A DNA stretch of 64,000 bases, taken from NCBI GenBank assembly GCA_028641055.1, contig JAPCYS010000849.1, positions 682,001 through 746,000 of the forward strand. Reading direction: 5' to 3'. Positions 1 through 11,441 of this stretch are shown piece after piece (position 1 is the stretch's first letter; each line of letters opens with the position of its first letter). This DNA comes from Alopecurus myosuroides. Its lineage: Eukaryota > Streptophyta > Magnoliopsida > Poales > Poaceae. The notes under the pieces are model-generated. The model did no database searches. It had not been told where the DNA came from and saw only the letters and a program-made list of their open reading frames with translations. The position numbers and the translations under genes were made by a program.

Positions 1-584
1 CTCTCGAATGACCTTCCTTACTTGTGCGAGATTAGTAGGAATGCAGTGACCCTTTGGCAGCACCTCCGTGAACATCCGCAGAATTAAGTCACATGCTCTG
101 TTGGTCATCCCAAACACGCACTTGATTTGGTAAAGCTTCACAATGAAAGATATCTTTGTGACCTCCTCACAACTTGGGTACAACGATGTTTTAGTTTGTA
201 GAATGCCTTTGCAGATGCATTTGGCTGCTGTTTCATTCCATCACCGCTCGTGTCTCCTGCATTACTTCCCACTTCCGTGGCCCTTATGAGAGTTTGGAGC
301 ATGTCACATACCCCATCACCCCCATCTGTAGCGTCTTCATCATCAGAATCTTCAGCCATGTTGTCCTTATCGGGTTCACCATGGTATACCCATTTTTTGT
401 AGGACGGATCCATCCCATTCTTAAGCAAGTGCATATGGACATCCTTTCTAGTTTTATGAGAATTATTCAGACATTTCGTACATGGGCAAAAGATTCTTGC
501 ATCTAGGTGAGCACCATCAAAACTAAATTCCAAGAAACTCTTTATGCCACTTTGCCACTCCACAGAATCTCTATCCTTCTCCAT
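1..584 (-). pseudogene. CACTA (En/Spm) TNP2 transposase, N-terminal part, broken
   Basis: The minus-strand frame from 584 encodes a transposase-associated domain as found at the start of plant TNP2-type CACTA transposases: an acidic, Cys-rich segment with the motif CPCTKC and a KNGMDPSYKKWVYHGE stretch. A second open frame from about 180 down to 1 reads SFIVKLYQIKC and continues the same family (the segment before the main transposase domain), so there is a frameshift near 180-230. The gene runs off the left edge. Its upstream end is cut by the Reina-type element at 588, and its natural start codon lies on the far side of that insertion. TNP2 binds and cuts CACTA ends; this copy cannot make a full protein. 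Confidence 0.8.
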
Positions 585-587
585 CCA

Positions 588-910
588 TGTCAGGATCCTT
601 ATACCATTTACCCTTCATTTAGCTATTTCCCTTCTAAATGCCTTATTCTATCCAACCTTATAAACTCTTTTAAGTTCGAACCTTGGGTTGTAATAAGTGA
701 GACAAGGGCTCAATTGTAATATTGCGTGGTCCTACTCTTTCGATATAAAAGAGTAGGAGTGGGAGGTTTGGAGGCACGCAGAATACAAACCCTAAATTTA
801 GTCATCTACCTTCCTTGCACTTTACTTTCCTTAGTTGATTGTAGTTCTTGATCACCGGATCAACTCCTTCCCCCTCTCATCGACGATGATAGAGGCCCAA
901 GGCCCTATCA
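588..910 (+). repeat. 5' LTR of Reina-like element
   Basis: It starts TGTCAGGATCC and ends CCCTATCA. A TATA box (GATATAAAAG) lies near 740-749, so the U3/R boundary should be about 30 nt further on. The LTR drives the gag-pol transcript on the plus strand. Confidence 0.92.
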
Positions 911-913
911 ACG

Positions 914-925
914 TGGTATCAGAGC
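914..925 (+). other. Primer binding site, tRNA-iMet type
   Basis: TGGTATCAGAGC lies three bases after the 5' LTR and is the standard plant initiator-Met tRNA primer site for minus-strand DNA synthesis. Confidence 0.93.
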
Positions 926-1116
926 ACCGATCTTGCTCCTGATCGTACCCTCTCAAATTCCAAAACCCACCACCATCCCCATCTTACCACCGTTCTTCTA
1001 ACTCCGACAAAGCGCCGCACCATCGCTTCCAAAAAACACCACCTTTTGCCCCCGCCATCGCTCGAGGTTGCCAAGATCGCTTTGATCTGGTAGTAAAATC
1101 CCTCTACACCTACCCC

Positions 1117-3414
1117 ATGGCCCCTTCTCGCCGCTCTCGTTCTTCCTCGCACGAGCCAGGCCACCGAGCGGCCGCGGGCGAACAAGCAACCGACGAGCGG
1201 GTCGATGCCGTTGTCGAGGACGCCTCGGACGAAGATGATCTACTCGCTCAAGATGCTATCAGAGATCACATTCCGCGAGAGATCGTCAGAATTGGTCGGC
1301 GCTTCGACCTCCACCGAGCGGATTCAAACGCCGCCTTCAACACCATGCAGGAGGAGATGAGGGAGCTCAAGGATATGCTCCGATCTCTCGTCGCCGACAA
1401 GGCCCGCGCTCAGCACACTCCGGAGACGACGAAAGGTAACACTTTTAGCACACCTCCTCCGCCATATTCCATGTCGCTGTTGCCGATTACCAAGCTACCA
1501 ACACCGAGCACCACTCCTGCCAGCAAGACGGCCGCCATGCCAACTCCACCTTCCAGACCGGCATCTTCCACCCCACCGCCACCACCCCAGCTCGGCAACC
1601 TCACCCCTGATCAACTACCTCTGCCAACATATCCACCCAGCACACAAGGTGTTCGTCAAAACGCCTCTCCCACACCAACCTTCACAAACACAAACACCAT
1701 CGTCACGACGGTCAGCGAACCACCGGCGATTCCCCACTACTCCCAATACACCACCCCGCAGAACCAGCCACAATCCTACCAACCACCTAATTCAGCTGAA
1801 ACTACCATCTACAACCCACAGCAACCACCGTTCTCATTCTACCCCCCTCAAAACCCATACTTTGCATACCTTCCCCCGCCATTTTCTCAACACAACCCAT
1901 ATCATTACCCACCCCCACTACCACCCAACCACACGACACCACCTCCTAACGATCATGTTCCACCTACGTCGCGTTTCGCTCCCTTGATGCAAACGGCAGC
2001 CGAGCCATCCTTGCGGGCTCCGCATGTCGAGTTTCCTATCTTCACAGGTAACGCCCCCCGCGCTTGGATTATGGAATGCGAAGATATTTTCCGCCTGGTG
2101 AATATTCCCGAAGAAAGCAGAGTTCGGTGGGGGCTGGCTCATATCAGAGGACAGGCCAAGACTTGGCTCAATAGTATGAACCTCCAAAATCTTTCATGGC
2201 AGCAATTGAGTGACACTATCACAGAAAGGTTCCCGGACACCACCACCTCTGATTTGATGGACCTATTGCAGCAACTCAAGCAGACAGGGTCAGTTAATTC
2301 ATACATTGATGCTTATGAAGAGTGGATGATGCAGATGAAAAGAGAAAAATCATACTTACCACAGGATTTCTTTGTCGAGAGGTTTATTAGTGGACTTAAG
2401 GAGGCTATCAAACATACAGTGCAGTGTCAGAAACCCTCCACCTTGCTGTCAGCTTATTGGTATGCGAGACAATATGAAAAAGCCTATCTTTCAAGCACCA
2501 AGAAGCCTGTGATCACACAAACGACAAACAGAACTTTCTCCACTCAGTCACAGCGGCAGTTTTCCAACAGAGACTCTCGGTCCAGGGGTCCAAACGACAA
2601 ACCCCGAGAGCCAAGGAAATGTTGGTACTATCCAGAGAGCTGGACAATTGGCCACAAGTGCGCGCCAATGCAAAAAGCACTTAATGCAATTCAGATGCAG
2701 AGCCATGAAGAGCCAGACAATGATTCAGAAGGAAATCTCGAGCAACCCCAGCCAGTGGATAGTGACGAATACATGGAACAGACTACCCTTGAGCAACAAA
2801 AATTCACACCAGAGAAACAAAAGGAAAAACTCATGAGCATCTCGTCTGCGGCGTCTCATGGATGTCCAGCAGAGGGTACTCTCTCGTTATTACTACAGTT
2901 CAACCAAGCACATGCCTTGGCTCTTGCAGATACTGGGAGTACCAATACTTTCATGGACAGTGCCTTTGCAACAAAGCACAACATACCCCTACAGCAAGTA
3001 AACAAGCGAACCGTCAAGGTTGCAGGTGGAGGAACCTTAGTCTCACAATATATAGCCACTAACTGCAAATTCAAGATTCAGGGCCACACATTCTCTACTG
3101 ATTTCAGGATACTAGACCTTGATGGATCAGATGTCATACTTGGTGTGAACTGGTTTAAACAATACAATCCAGTAACATTCGACTTTGTTGACAGACACAT
3201 CTCACTGGAAATTGATGGGAAACTTCAGAAACTGCATGATCATCTGTTGCCTAAGCATAGTTTGCTCATTTCATCTGATCAGTGCAACAAAATGATAGAA
3301 CAAGGGGCTACAGGGTATCTATTGTTGCCATACAACACCATTTCAACAGAGGTGATTGATGCTAACTCAAAAAACCTACCCGAGGAGGTCACCAACTTGA
3401 TACACCAGTTCTAG
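1117..3414 (+). pseudogene. Reina-like gag and protease part of the polyprotein
   Basis: A 765-codon open frame starts 192 nt after the primer site. It opens with a basic and acidic leader and a Pro-rich stretch (about aa 115-300), then the gag capsid domain (about aa 310-440, PRAWIMECEDIF), a zinc-knuckle relic near aa 502, and a retropepsin with active-site DTGS near aa 604. The knuckle reads CWYYPESWTIGHKC, where the second expected Cys is Tyr, so nucleic-acid binding is probably weakened. The frame ends at TAG 3412-3414, and a TAA follows at 3424-3426. After that the same frame runs on into pol, so the two stops split what was one polyprotein. Gag forms the particle; protease matures it. 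Confidence 0.9.
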
Positions 3415-3474
3415 GATATCTTCTAACCCCCAAAAGGCCTCCCTCCTCAAAGAACCTGCGATCACCAAATTCCA

Positions 3475-6195
3475 TTGCTTCCTGGTACTAAAATACCAAA
3501 CATCAGACCATACAGGATGTCACATGCTCAGAAAAATTCAGTGGAAACATTAGTGGCCAAATTATTACAAACTGCTGAGATCAGGCCTAGCTCGAGTCCA
3601 TTCTCTTCGCCCACAATCCTTGTCAGGAAAAAAGACAAGTCTTGGAGATTGTGTGTTGATTACAGGGGATTGAATGAAATCACTGTCAAAAATAAGTTTC
3701 CTATTCCAGTGATCGAAGACCTTTTGGATGAATTAAATGGAGCTACCATCTACTCCAAATTTGACCTACGATCTGGGTATCACCAAATTAGGATGAGTGA
3801 AGCAGATATCCCTAAAACAGCATTCTCAACACATCTGGGGCACTATGAGTACACTGTCATGCCCTTTGGCCTCTGTAATGCTCCAGCCACCTTTCAGAAA
3901 CTAATGAATGAAGTTTTTGCAAAGTTCTTGAGGAAATTCGTATTGGTTTTCTTCGATGACATACTGGTTTATAGCAAGTCTCTATCTGATCATATTTCTC
4001 ACCTGCACCAGGTGCTGCAGACATTTAGGGACAACTGCCTACAAGCTAAATTAACAAAGTGCTCTTTTGCCCAGCCGCAAGTGGAGTACTTGGGTCACAT
4101 TATCAACAGTGAGGGTGTCAAGACAGACCCATCCAAAATTGTTGATATCATGAACTGGAAGAAACCAATGAACATCAACAAGCTCAGAGGATTCCTTGGC
4201 TTAACTGGTTACTACAGAAAATTCATCAAGCATTATGCCACCATCTGCCAACCTCTCTACGCGGTTCTCAATAAGGATTCCTTTCATTGGGGACAAGAAC
4301 AACAGCAAGCATTCGATCAGTTGAAAGCAACTATGGCAACTCCTCCCTTGTTGGCTCTGCCTGACTTCGCCTTGCCATTTGTCCTTGAAACTGATGCCTG
4401 CACAACTGGACTAGGAGCAGTGCTTATGCAGAACTCAAAGCCCCTAGCATTCTTCAGTCAATGCCTAGGGATACAAAACAACACCAAGTCGATATACGAA
4501 AAAGAAGCAATGGCAATTTTGGAGGCCCTCAAGAAATGGAGACATTATTTCTTAGGGAACAGGTTAATCATCAGAACAGATCAGTATAGCCTCAAATTCT
4601 TGGCCAGCCAGCGACTGCTGGAAGGGATACAACATAAACTCATGTTGAAATTGTTGGAATTCGACTATGTGATCGAATACAAGAAAGGCGCGGAGAACAA
4701 AGTTGCTGACGCACTGTCACGACAATTTCAAGATAATGAGCTAGATCAATGTGCTGCCTTGTCTGTCGCAGTCCCAACTTGGATTTCAGAAATTTCAGAG
4801 TCTTATGCTGATGACACTGCATGCACAAAACTCTTGCAGGAGCTTACAATAACACCAAACAGTCAGCAACATTTTACATTGCAATCTGGATTGTTGCGAT
4901 ACAAAAATAGGCTGTACATTGGGTCATCTACGGGACTGCGAGAAAAAATATTCCAAACCTTGCACTCCTCTATATTGGGTGGTCACTCAGGCGTTCGAGC
5001 AACACTATACAGAATCAAGCAAATCTTTTACTGGCCTAACATGAAGAAAATGATTACCAAGCAAGTGGTTGAATGTCCAGTGTGTCAAGTATCCAAAAGT
5101 GAGCATGTTCCTTATCCTGGACTTCTTGATCCCCTACCAATACCAACAGGAAAATGGTCAGAAATCAGTATGGATTTTATTGAAGGGCTCCCCAAGTCTA
5201 AAGGAAAAGATGTGATATTGGTGATCATCGACAGGCTAACAAAATATGGGCACTTCATTGCTATGTCCCACCCTTACACAGTTCAAAAGGTAGCTGATAT
5301 CTTCATGGGAACAATCTTCAAACTGCATGGGCCACCCACTGTCATCACAACTGACAGGGACAGGATCTTTACAAGCAAACTTTGGAGGGAAATCTTGAAG
5401 GCTCTCAATATTTCTCTCCACTTCACAACAACCTACCATCCTGAATCTGATGGACAAACAGAGAGGCTTAACCAGTGCTTGGAGCAATTCCTAAGATGCA
5501 TGGCTTCCTCAGAACCCAGGAAATGGAATGACTGGCTCGCTTCAGCCGAGTGGTGGTACAAAAGCTCTTATCATACTGCAATTAAAATGACTCCATTTGA
5601 AGCTTTATATGAGTACAAGCCTCCTCTCTTGTCGGCTTTACCTCCTGACAGCAGCTCATCGCCAGAGGTTCAAGAACTCCTGGAACAAAAGGACGTGATG
5701 ACAACAACCCTAAAACAGCAGCTTGCAAAGGCTCAAGCAACAATGAAGAAATATGCAAATAGGAAGAGAACCCCGCGCTCATTCCAGGTTGGAGATATGG
5801 TATATCTAAAGATGCAACATCACCGAGCGCATGCACTGGACACTGGAGCTCCTCGCAAGTTATCACCAATATGGTATGGACCATTCAAGGTACTCCAGGT
5901 TATCGGCACAATGGCCTACAAAATACAGCTGCCTGTTGATTCCAAACTTCATGACGTTTTCCATGTGAGCCAACTCAATAAGCACCTAGGGCCCAAGGCC
6001 ATTCCAAACCATGCTCTTTCGCTGGTTACATCTGATGGTAAGGTCAAGTTCAATCCCTCTGTGGTGCTAGACACCCGTGAAGCTGACGATGGAAAGAAGC
6101 AGGTCAAGATTCAGTGGGAAAACATGGATCCTGAAGAAGCAACGTGGGAATCTGAGGACTTCATGAGTCACACCTTCCCCAACTTCAATACCTGA
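3475..6195 (+). pseudogene. Reina-like pol: RT, RNase H, integrase, chromodomain-like tail
   Basis: This frame is open for 907 codons, in phase with the gag-protease frame upstream, and begins after the two stops without an ATG of its own (the first codon here is TTG). It holds reverse transcriptase with FFDDILVYS near aa 160, RNase H (ETDACTTGLGAVL near aa 305), an HHCC integrase zinc finger (about aa 497-538), and the DDE core with Asp near 566 and 626 and Glu near 663. It ends in a short chromodomain-like tail (EATWES) that in this clade guides insertion. No further stop or frameshift was seen. It could be made only by readthrough of two stops, so the copy is probably non-autonomous. Confidence 0.9.
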
Positions 6196-6206
6196 TGTAT
6201 TGTCTC

Positions 6207-6218
6207 AAGGAGGGAGCA
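6207..6218 (+). other. Polypurine tract
   Basis: AAGGAGGGAGCA directly precedes the 3' LTR and is the expected plus-strand primer. The stop codon of pol is only 12 nt upstream. Confidence 0.85.
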
Positions 6219-6219
6219 C

Positions 6220-6542
6220 TGTCAGGATCCTTATACCATTTACCCTTCATTTAGCTATTTCCCTTCTAAATGCCTTATTCTATCCAATCTTGTAAACTCT
6301 TTTAAGTTCGAACCTTGGGTTGTAATAAGTGAGACAAGGGCTCAATTGTAATATTGTGTGGTCCTACTCTTTCGATATAAAAGAGTAGGAGTGGGAGGTT
6401 GGGAGGCACGCAGAATACAAACCCTAAATTTAGTCATCTACCTTCCTTGCACTTTACCTTCCTTAGTTGATTGTAGTTCTTGATCACCGGATCAACTCCT
6501 CCCCCCTCTCATCGACCATGATAGAGGCCCAAGGCCCTATGA
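6220..6542 (+). repeat. 3' LTR of Reina-like element
   Basis: It aligns to 588-910 over its full 323 bp. It is followed at once by the ATCCA duplication. The terminal base pair is changed (GA for CA). Confidence 0.92.
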
Positions 6543-6565
6543 ATCCAGCTCTTATCTTGTGACAT
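6543..6565 (-). pseudogene. Displaced start of the CACTA TNP2 gene
   Basis: Directly after the right target duplication the minus strand holds an ATG (complement of 6563-6565). Its frame runs into the ATCCA site and lines up with the frame that resumes at 584. The retroelement therefore landed a few codons inside the transposase coding region, which separates its promoter and start from its body. Confidence 0.75.
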
Positions 6566-7422
6566 TTTACGTTATCTCCGTATAGCCGGTCTTGTAAAAA
6601 AAAGGAGCAGCATTAGTTCACACGTAAGTATTTCAAAACAACATATACATCATAGAGACATGCATAATGGTCTTTCAAGTCAGTAAGAATTGCAAGGGAT
6701 TACATTAGACATTACTTCACAACACAACGTTCGATTTAAACTAACACTTACACCTGAAACAGACATGGCTATGAAAATATAAAACCTAGTTCGTACCTGA
6801 AATCCTGACATTTCTATGAATATTAAACTAACACTTACACCTGAAACTGAAACTGATAAAACAGACACTCATATGTGAACCCTAGCAGCTAGTCTATCTG
6901 ACAGCAGTTGCAATCGCCATTAACTTCATCGAACCGAAAGGATGGAAACCAACGATTTTATCAGTATTGGTACAAACCTTGTAATTACGTCTGACGAGCG
7001 GCGGAAGCAGCGGCTGAGTACAAGTCGGCGGGGCAGCGTGGGCGGCAGTTCAATAGTTTACGCTAATCGAATTCGGATGGCGGCGAGGTCATAGTGGCGG
7101 ATTGGTCGGTCACGCAGGGCCAATACGGCGGCGAAGTCGCCTGAGGGCGGATAGGGCGGCGTTGTCGTTTGGGGGCAGGGCAGTTTGGTGGAGACCTAGC
7201 GGACCTACGTAGCCATTTCGCTCGCCCAATGGCCCAACCGGAGTATGGGCCTAAAAATTGTACAATTTGTCTTCACGGCCCATTTGGCTTGTGAATAATA
7301 TGTTTTTCCTTGGCAATAACGTTCAAGTATTATAAATGATATATTAAGTTTTACTAGTTTCCTTTTATGATTAAATTTATTCATTTCTATATTTTTAAAT
7401 GCATTGTTGTGTTGATATTCAA
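6566..7422. other. Upstream region of the CACTA transposase gene; no gene seen
   Basis: This should be the 5' leader and promoter side of the split TNP2 gene. It has a GC-rich block at about 6985-7215 and an 87 bp spaced direct repeat (core CTAACACTTACACCTGAAAC at 6741 and 6828). The far CACTA terminus belonging to this gene was not found here. Confidence 0.4.
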
Positions 7423-7640
7423 CACTAGTAGGAAAAGCCCTGTTAGTGGTGTGGCATTTTCTTCAATTCTGGCGTGAAACTCGTACTCCACTGCTATCTA
7501 GGTGATAAATGGAAGTAGTGACGTCAAACAACACGCCAGTAATATCTAGGTGTCCACTGGCGTGTTTCTGGACTCGCCACAAGTTACTACATGATCAGTG
7601 GCGTTGATGTCATAGGCCACATCACTATCCTATAGAAATC
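7423..7640 (+). mobile_element. CACTA-type left terminus with subterminal repeats
   Basis: CACTAGTAGGAAAAGCC begins at 7423. The next 200 bp is rich in short GGCGTG/CGCCAC/GTGGCG motifs in both directions, which is the usual look of CACTA subterminal regions that bind the element's own protein. A matching right end with the same terminal sequence was not seen. The only clear CACTA right end is at 36048. Confidence 0.55.
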
Positions 7641-7864
7641 GGTTAATAAAAATGGTATGTAATATTGACTAGAAGCACACAAACGGTATTCAATTATGAG
7701 ATAACATAACAACCACTAAAAAAGTTCGCATAAACATTCATAGATTCAACCAGATAGTACTCAGCATTAACATATAATCTGAAAGTTCGCATGAAGATAG
7801 AACTCTCAGCTACAACCACGATACCTACTCATCATCTGACTGAATAATGACAACATGTGTATCC

Positions 7865-8899
7865 TCAGTAGGCATCTATGGGAACATCATCTTCGGTGTC
7901 TTCAGCATCCTCAGGTCGATCGTAGAGGAAGTAGGTGGAAACATCACCTTCATCGAGATAGAATGTCAATCTCCCCGTTGGTTCCATCTCGTAGCGTTCC
8001 ACAAGCTGCCCCCATTGATGACCACTGAAGTATGTTTTTCCATCCTCATTTGTGACAAGAACTGTGTGCTAGTGATCTGGCATTCTGAAGCTCACCAAGT
8101 TCACCTCGAGAGTTCTAGGGTGGTCCCAAATTGCAACGTGAATATGCTCCAAAAAGTCACGCCTGTATCTGCAAGGTATGATCTGTAAAAACAAGAAGTA
8201 CACATTTTTAGTACAAATTTTTGGTCAGCTTTCAAAACGTAGATTAACCGAAAGTATACCAATCTATTTTCAAACCCCTCTGGTAGAACAATGGTAAATT
8301 TCTTGTTCATGCACTCCTTGTATCCACACTGTTCACATACATCCATTGCCTGCGGTGGTTCGTTGCATACACCGAATTCAGATACACATCTAACCATTTA
8401 ACAATCAAAAATCAAATTAAATCTAACAATGTACATCCAATTTTGGTGACTAAATAAACTTAAATCTAACAATGAACATCTAATTTCTAAGTCAATATAC
8501 ATCTATGTTTTTTAAATGACAGAAACCTAACAATGAAAATCTAATTTGTAAGTCGATCTACATCTAAAACTAACAATAATCATCTAACATATAACTCAAT
8601 CTACATCTAAACCTAGCAATGAAAGGTACATCGGCCGGGGAAACATACCTGCAGCGCGACAGCGAGACGGCGCGAGGACGACGGTGCCGGTTTCAGCGGC
8701 GTTTGTCACGGCATCGTTCCATCGGTGTCGGTGGAGGCGACCCCGTGGTCGCGGCCGACGTTCGGTGACGTGGAGAGGGCTAGGCGTGGCCGCGGTGGGG
8801 GATCGGGGGGCGGAGAGGGCTAGTCGTGGCGGCGGTGTGGGATCGGGGGTGGAGAGGGAGAGGACTCGTGTTCGTGTGTGTACCAGTTGGTGTGCGTGT
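7865..8899 (-). pseudogene. B3-like (REM-type) gene copy 1, one premature stop
   Basis: Minus-strand exons can be placed as a GC-rich leader exon (to about 8649, donor GTATG), exon 2 (8397-8260) and exon 3 (8182-7865). Exons 2 and 3 join in phase 0 across a GT-AG intron. The encoded segment has a Cys pair (CEQCGYKEC), FTIVLPEGFENR, and then a region with the spacing of a B3 DNA-binding fold (YFSGHQWGQLV, LTFYL). Exon 3 carries one in-frame TAG (complement of 8069-8071) and otherwise runs to a TGA after an acidic tail. REM-like B3 proteins are plant nuclear DNA-binding factors. The B3 call rests on pattern and on the related copies elsewhere in this window. Confidence 0.5.
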
Positions 8900-9019
8900 A
8901 GCAATTAGAGTATAAATGGTTTTCCTCAAAATTTCATTATGTGAACCGTGCCTCCACATTTGATCTTTCATAAATTGGTCCTTAATGATGAAGCCAATGA
9001 TAAACCGTTACACCACATT

Positions 9020-9534
9020 TGATTCCCTCATCCTGGTTGCTTGTTGTTGCACCGTGGTGGCGCATGCTAGTGGTCGGTTCGTCTGGTGGTTGCGAGGCTC
9101 GTCCTTGCGAGGCTCCTAGGCGACGGATCGTTAGGGATGGTGGTGAGGGTGTGTTTGGGAGAAATCCTTGTCGGAGTACCGACAATAGAGCGGTGTCGCC
9201 ATCGGGTGGCATCCTCCCTTCATGAAGGGCATCGTGTCTACCCTGCATCCGCTGCCCCGATGTGCCGGGGGAAACCCTAGAAGCGCGACTATCCTTGTTG
9301 AAGGTGATGATTGGTACTTGACGTCCCGGTGCTAGAAGCGTGGTGGTAGTTTGTAGGTGGGCGCAGCGGTTGCGGGTCCTTATCGTTTCGTTGATCCGCT
9401 TCTGTCTCCTTTTCTTTTCTTCTTTGGCGTGTGTTGTTGTCGCCTCAGCCGGTGTTGTATCAAAACTGTTGTACTGGGTGGTTCCTATATTAATATAGCG
9501 GGGATTCGGCCTATTTCGGCAGAGCATGGGGAGA
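9020..9534 (+). other. Unassigned GC-rich repeat-like segment
   Basis: This stretch has no convincing gene. It ends in a TATTAATATAGCGGGGATTC-type string near 9490, which resembles the tail of dispersed non-LTR or transcribed repeats in grass genomes. The short open frames on both strands have no recognisable domain. Confidence 0.3.
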
Positions 9535-9920
9535 ATATCCTGTGATACTAGCCTATTGCATGCTCCCATGGTACTGTTTCGAAAAAATGAAGTTTGGGTG
9601 ATTCAATAAAATCTAGGAAAAATTATGAATGTTCACATGAAAAGTTTCTAGAATGTGTAATAATTTCATGTCCAGATTTGAAAGTAATATTGAGTAACCA
9701 AAAAGACAAATCCAAATGTGAATATATAGTGCATTTTTGCTGATTTGTACTTTTTGTTTCTCAATGTGTAGGTCGAATTTGGACCTGATTTTTTTTAACA
9801 TGATGTAGACAGATTCTTTGTGAACATTAAGATTTTTTTCCGGAATTTTTTGAAACATCTATAATTGATTTTTTTTGGAATGGTAGCATGGGAGCACAAG
9901 GGTCTAGTATCACTAGATAT
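9535..9920. mobile_element. MITE with about 50 bp imperfect terminal inverted repeats
   Basis: The left arm (ATATCCTGTGATACTAG, then GCTCCCATGGTAC and an A-run) matches the reverse complement of the right arm (ATATCTAGTGATACTAG on that strand, then GCTCCCATGCTAC). The arms are about 50 bp with scattered mismatches and enclose an AT-rich core. No coding sequence is present. No certain target duplication was found, so the superfamily is open. Confidence 0.6.
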
Positions 9921-10179
9921 TTTTTCCATTGAGCATGCGTGGTTTGCACCCTTGTTTACATTTATAGGAGTCATAAAATTCAATAAAGTAAAGCAAAAAG
10001 GGTAAAGCTCAGCATAAAAAACAAAATGTCATCATGCAAGTAGTAAAACTCAAAAACATAACTTTTTAATTGTGTGAGAATTCGGCAATCTAATATAGAG
10101 TCTTAACACAGATTTTTATTGTAGCAACGGGGCTGCATGCATATAGTTGCACACAGAAACCATCATCACTGCATTCCTA

Positions 10180-11135
10180 TTACAGACCAATTTCAGGGAC
10201 ATGGGTAGAAAACAAGTAAAACCCTTCAGTGCCCTGGTATAGCAAGAACAACATCTTGTCACCCTGCTTGAGATGACTTTCCTTCGCCATGAACTCTTTC
10301 CACCCGCTGACTCACAAGTGACCATCAAGCTCATAAATTGAATATGTCGATGTACCTCGGTTTTCGGGTAGCAAACAATACTGATGGTACCATTTCTTTC
10401 CATATGTGCAGGAATCAGACGGCTTGGGATTTTCTGTTGCATGCAAAGACTTAAAGTCAAGAGAACAGCTAGCGGAAAATAATCATGTAAAAAAAAGGAA
10501 AATAGAACGAGTGTACACGTATTACTTTGCGCATAAGAGAAGAAGTGTTCTTAAAGATTTACCATGTGTTTATTGAAGTTCTCGCTATTTGTCCAATTCA
10601 GAGTATGCAGCACTCCGACAACCAGTTATGTTTCCTCATACTCTCCACCTCTGTGGAACAGAATAGTGTAATCCAAGTTTTCAACAACGTCGATCACCGT
10701 CTCCATCATCCTCCAGTTAATCATGGTCCCATCAGTGCTAGAGAGTGAGTCAACAATGGGACGCCTCTCAGGGGACATCTGGTAGTATGCTGTAAAAATT
10801 TAATACGACTGAAATAAGTGGAGTACACATGCGGCAACCAAGTAATATAGTCATGTTTATGTGAACAACATAATTTTTTTGAATTAAGTAGGAACTTACA
10901 TGGATGGATGATTGGGTCATTTCCAGTTATGACCTCAGTTTGGCCTCGACGTGTGTCAGTTTTGAATATTAGCTCCGTACCAACCTTTAATTTGTAAACT
11001 CTGCTAAATTCTTTCCAAGATTCTCCATTCAAAAAGGTTATCCCATCAATGCTGGTAAGCTCAACAATGAATGAGAAACCATCCTTGGTTTTCAGTGTTG
11101 CTTGACAACTTGTTGGAGAACAGCATGCATGTGTA
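10180..11135 (-). pseudogene. B3-like (REM-type) gene copy 2, downstream exons
   Basis: Three exon-like blocks on the minus strand. The first (about 11135-10900) encodes LKTKDGFSFIVEL and SWKEFSRVYKLKVGTELIF, a clear B3 pattern. Its donor (GTAAGT) leaves phase 1 and fits the acceptor at 10790, so the second block (10789-10626, SPERRPIVD, GTMINWRMMETV) joins in frame. The third (about 10450-10180) has VSGWKEFMAKESHLKQGD and GTEGFYLFSTHVPEIGL. The second block ends in a stop, and the third has a frameshift and an in-frame TGA. The 5' exons lie beyond a Helitron at 16941-17270. This is a broken DNA-binding protein gene. Confidence 0.62.
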
Positions 11136-11441
11136 GGAAATAAGTTCTAATGTAGCAGGGGATCACCTTAATAAGAGCATGTATTTTATTACATTATGAG
11201 CTAGTAGTAAATTGGACTTACTATAAGTAGATATATATCCTACAAGAGTAGCTATTTGTACTTTTTCCTATAATTGGACATTGAAGCAATAGTCATGTAC
11301 TGCAAATAACTGAACATGCACTCATAGTTTCAGAATGGTACCCTTCAAGTATCGAAATTGCATGTAGGTACTTGATAAAAAAAACACGTCCATAACTAAT
11401 AGAGATCACACTCACAAAAATTTTTCTAGCTAGATCAGCTA
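11136..11441. other. Intron remnant left of the Helitron; no gene seen
   Basis: AT-rich sequence between the first downstream exon of B3 copy 2 and the Helitron 5' end. It is best read as part of the intron into which the Helitron inserted. Confidence 0.45.

Larger units (their letters stand above)
588..6542 (+). mobile_element. Complete Ty3/gypsy chromovirus (Reina-like), 5955 bp
   Basis: Two 323 bp LTRs (588-910 and 6220-6542) flank a primer site, a gag-pol frame and a purine tract. The 5 bp ATCCA occurs just before the left LTR (583-587) and just after the right one (6543-6547), which defines the insertion exactly. The short LTR, total length near 6 kb, single gag-pol frame and C-terminal chromodomain-like tail fit the Reina clade. 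By eye the LTRs differ at roughly nine sites, so the insertion is not very recent. The right LTR ends in GA instead of the usual CA. The element sits at the 5' end of a CACTA transposase gene. Confidence 0.93.

Noticed and set aside
1649..1987. 112-codon frame rich in Thr, Pro and His
   Set aside because: Out-of-frame shadow of the Pro-rich part of the Reina-like gag.
7847..8188. 113-codon plus-strand frame
   Set aside because: The minus strand has phase-matched exons with a domain pattern; this frame is its shadow.
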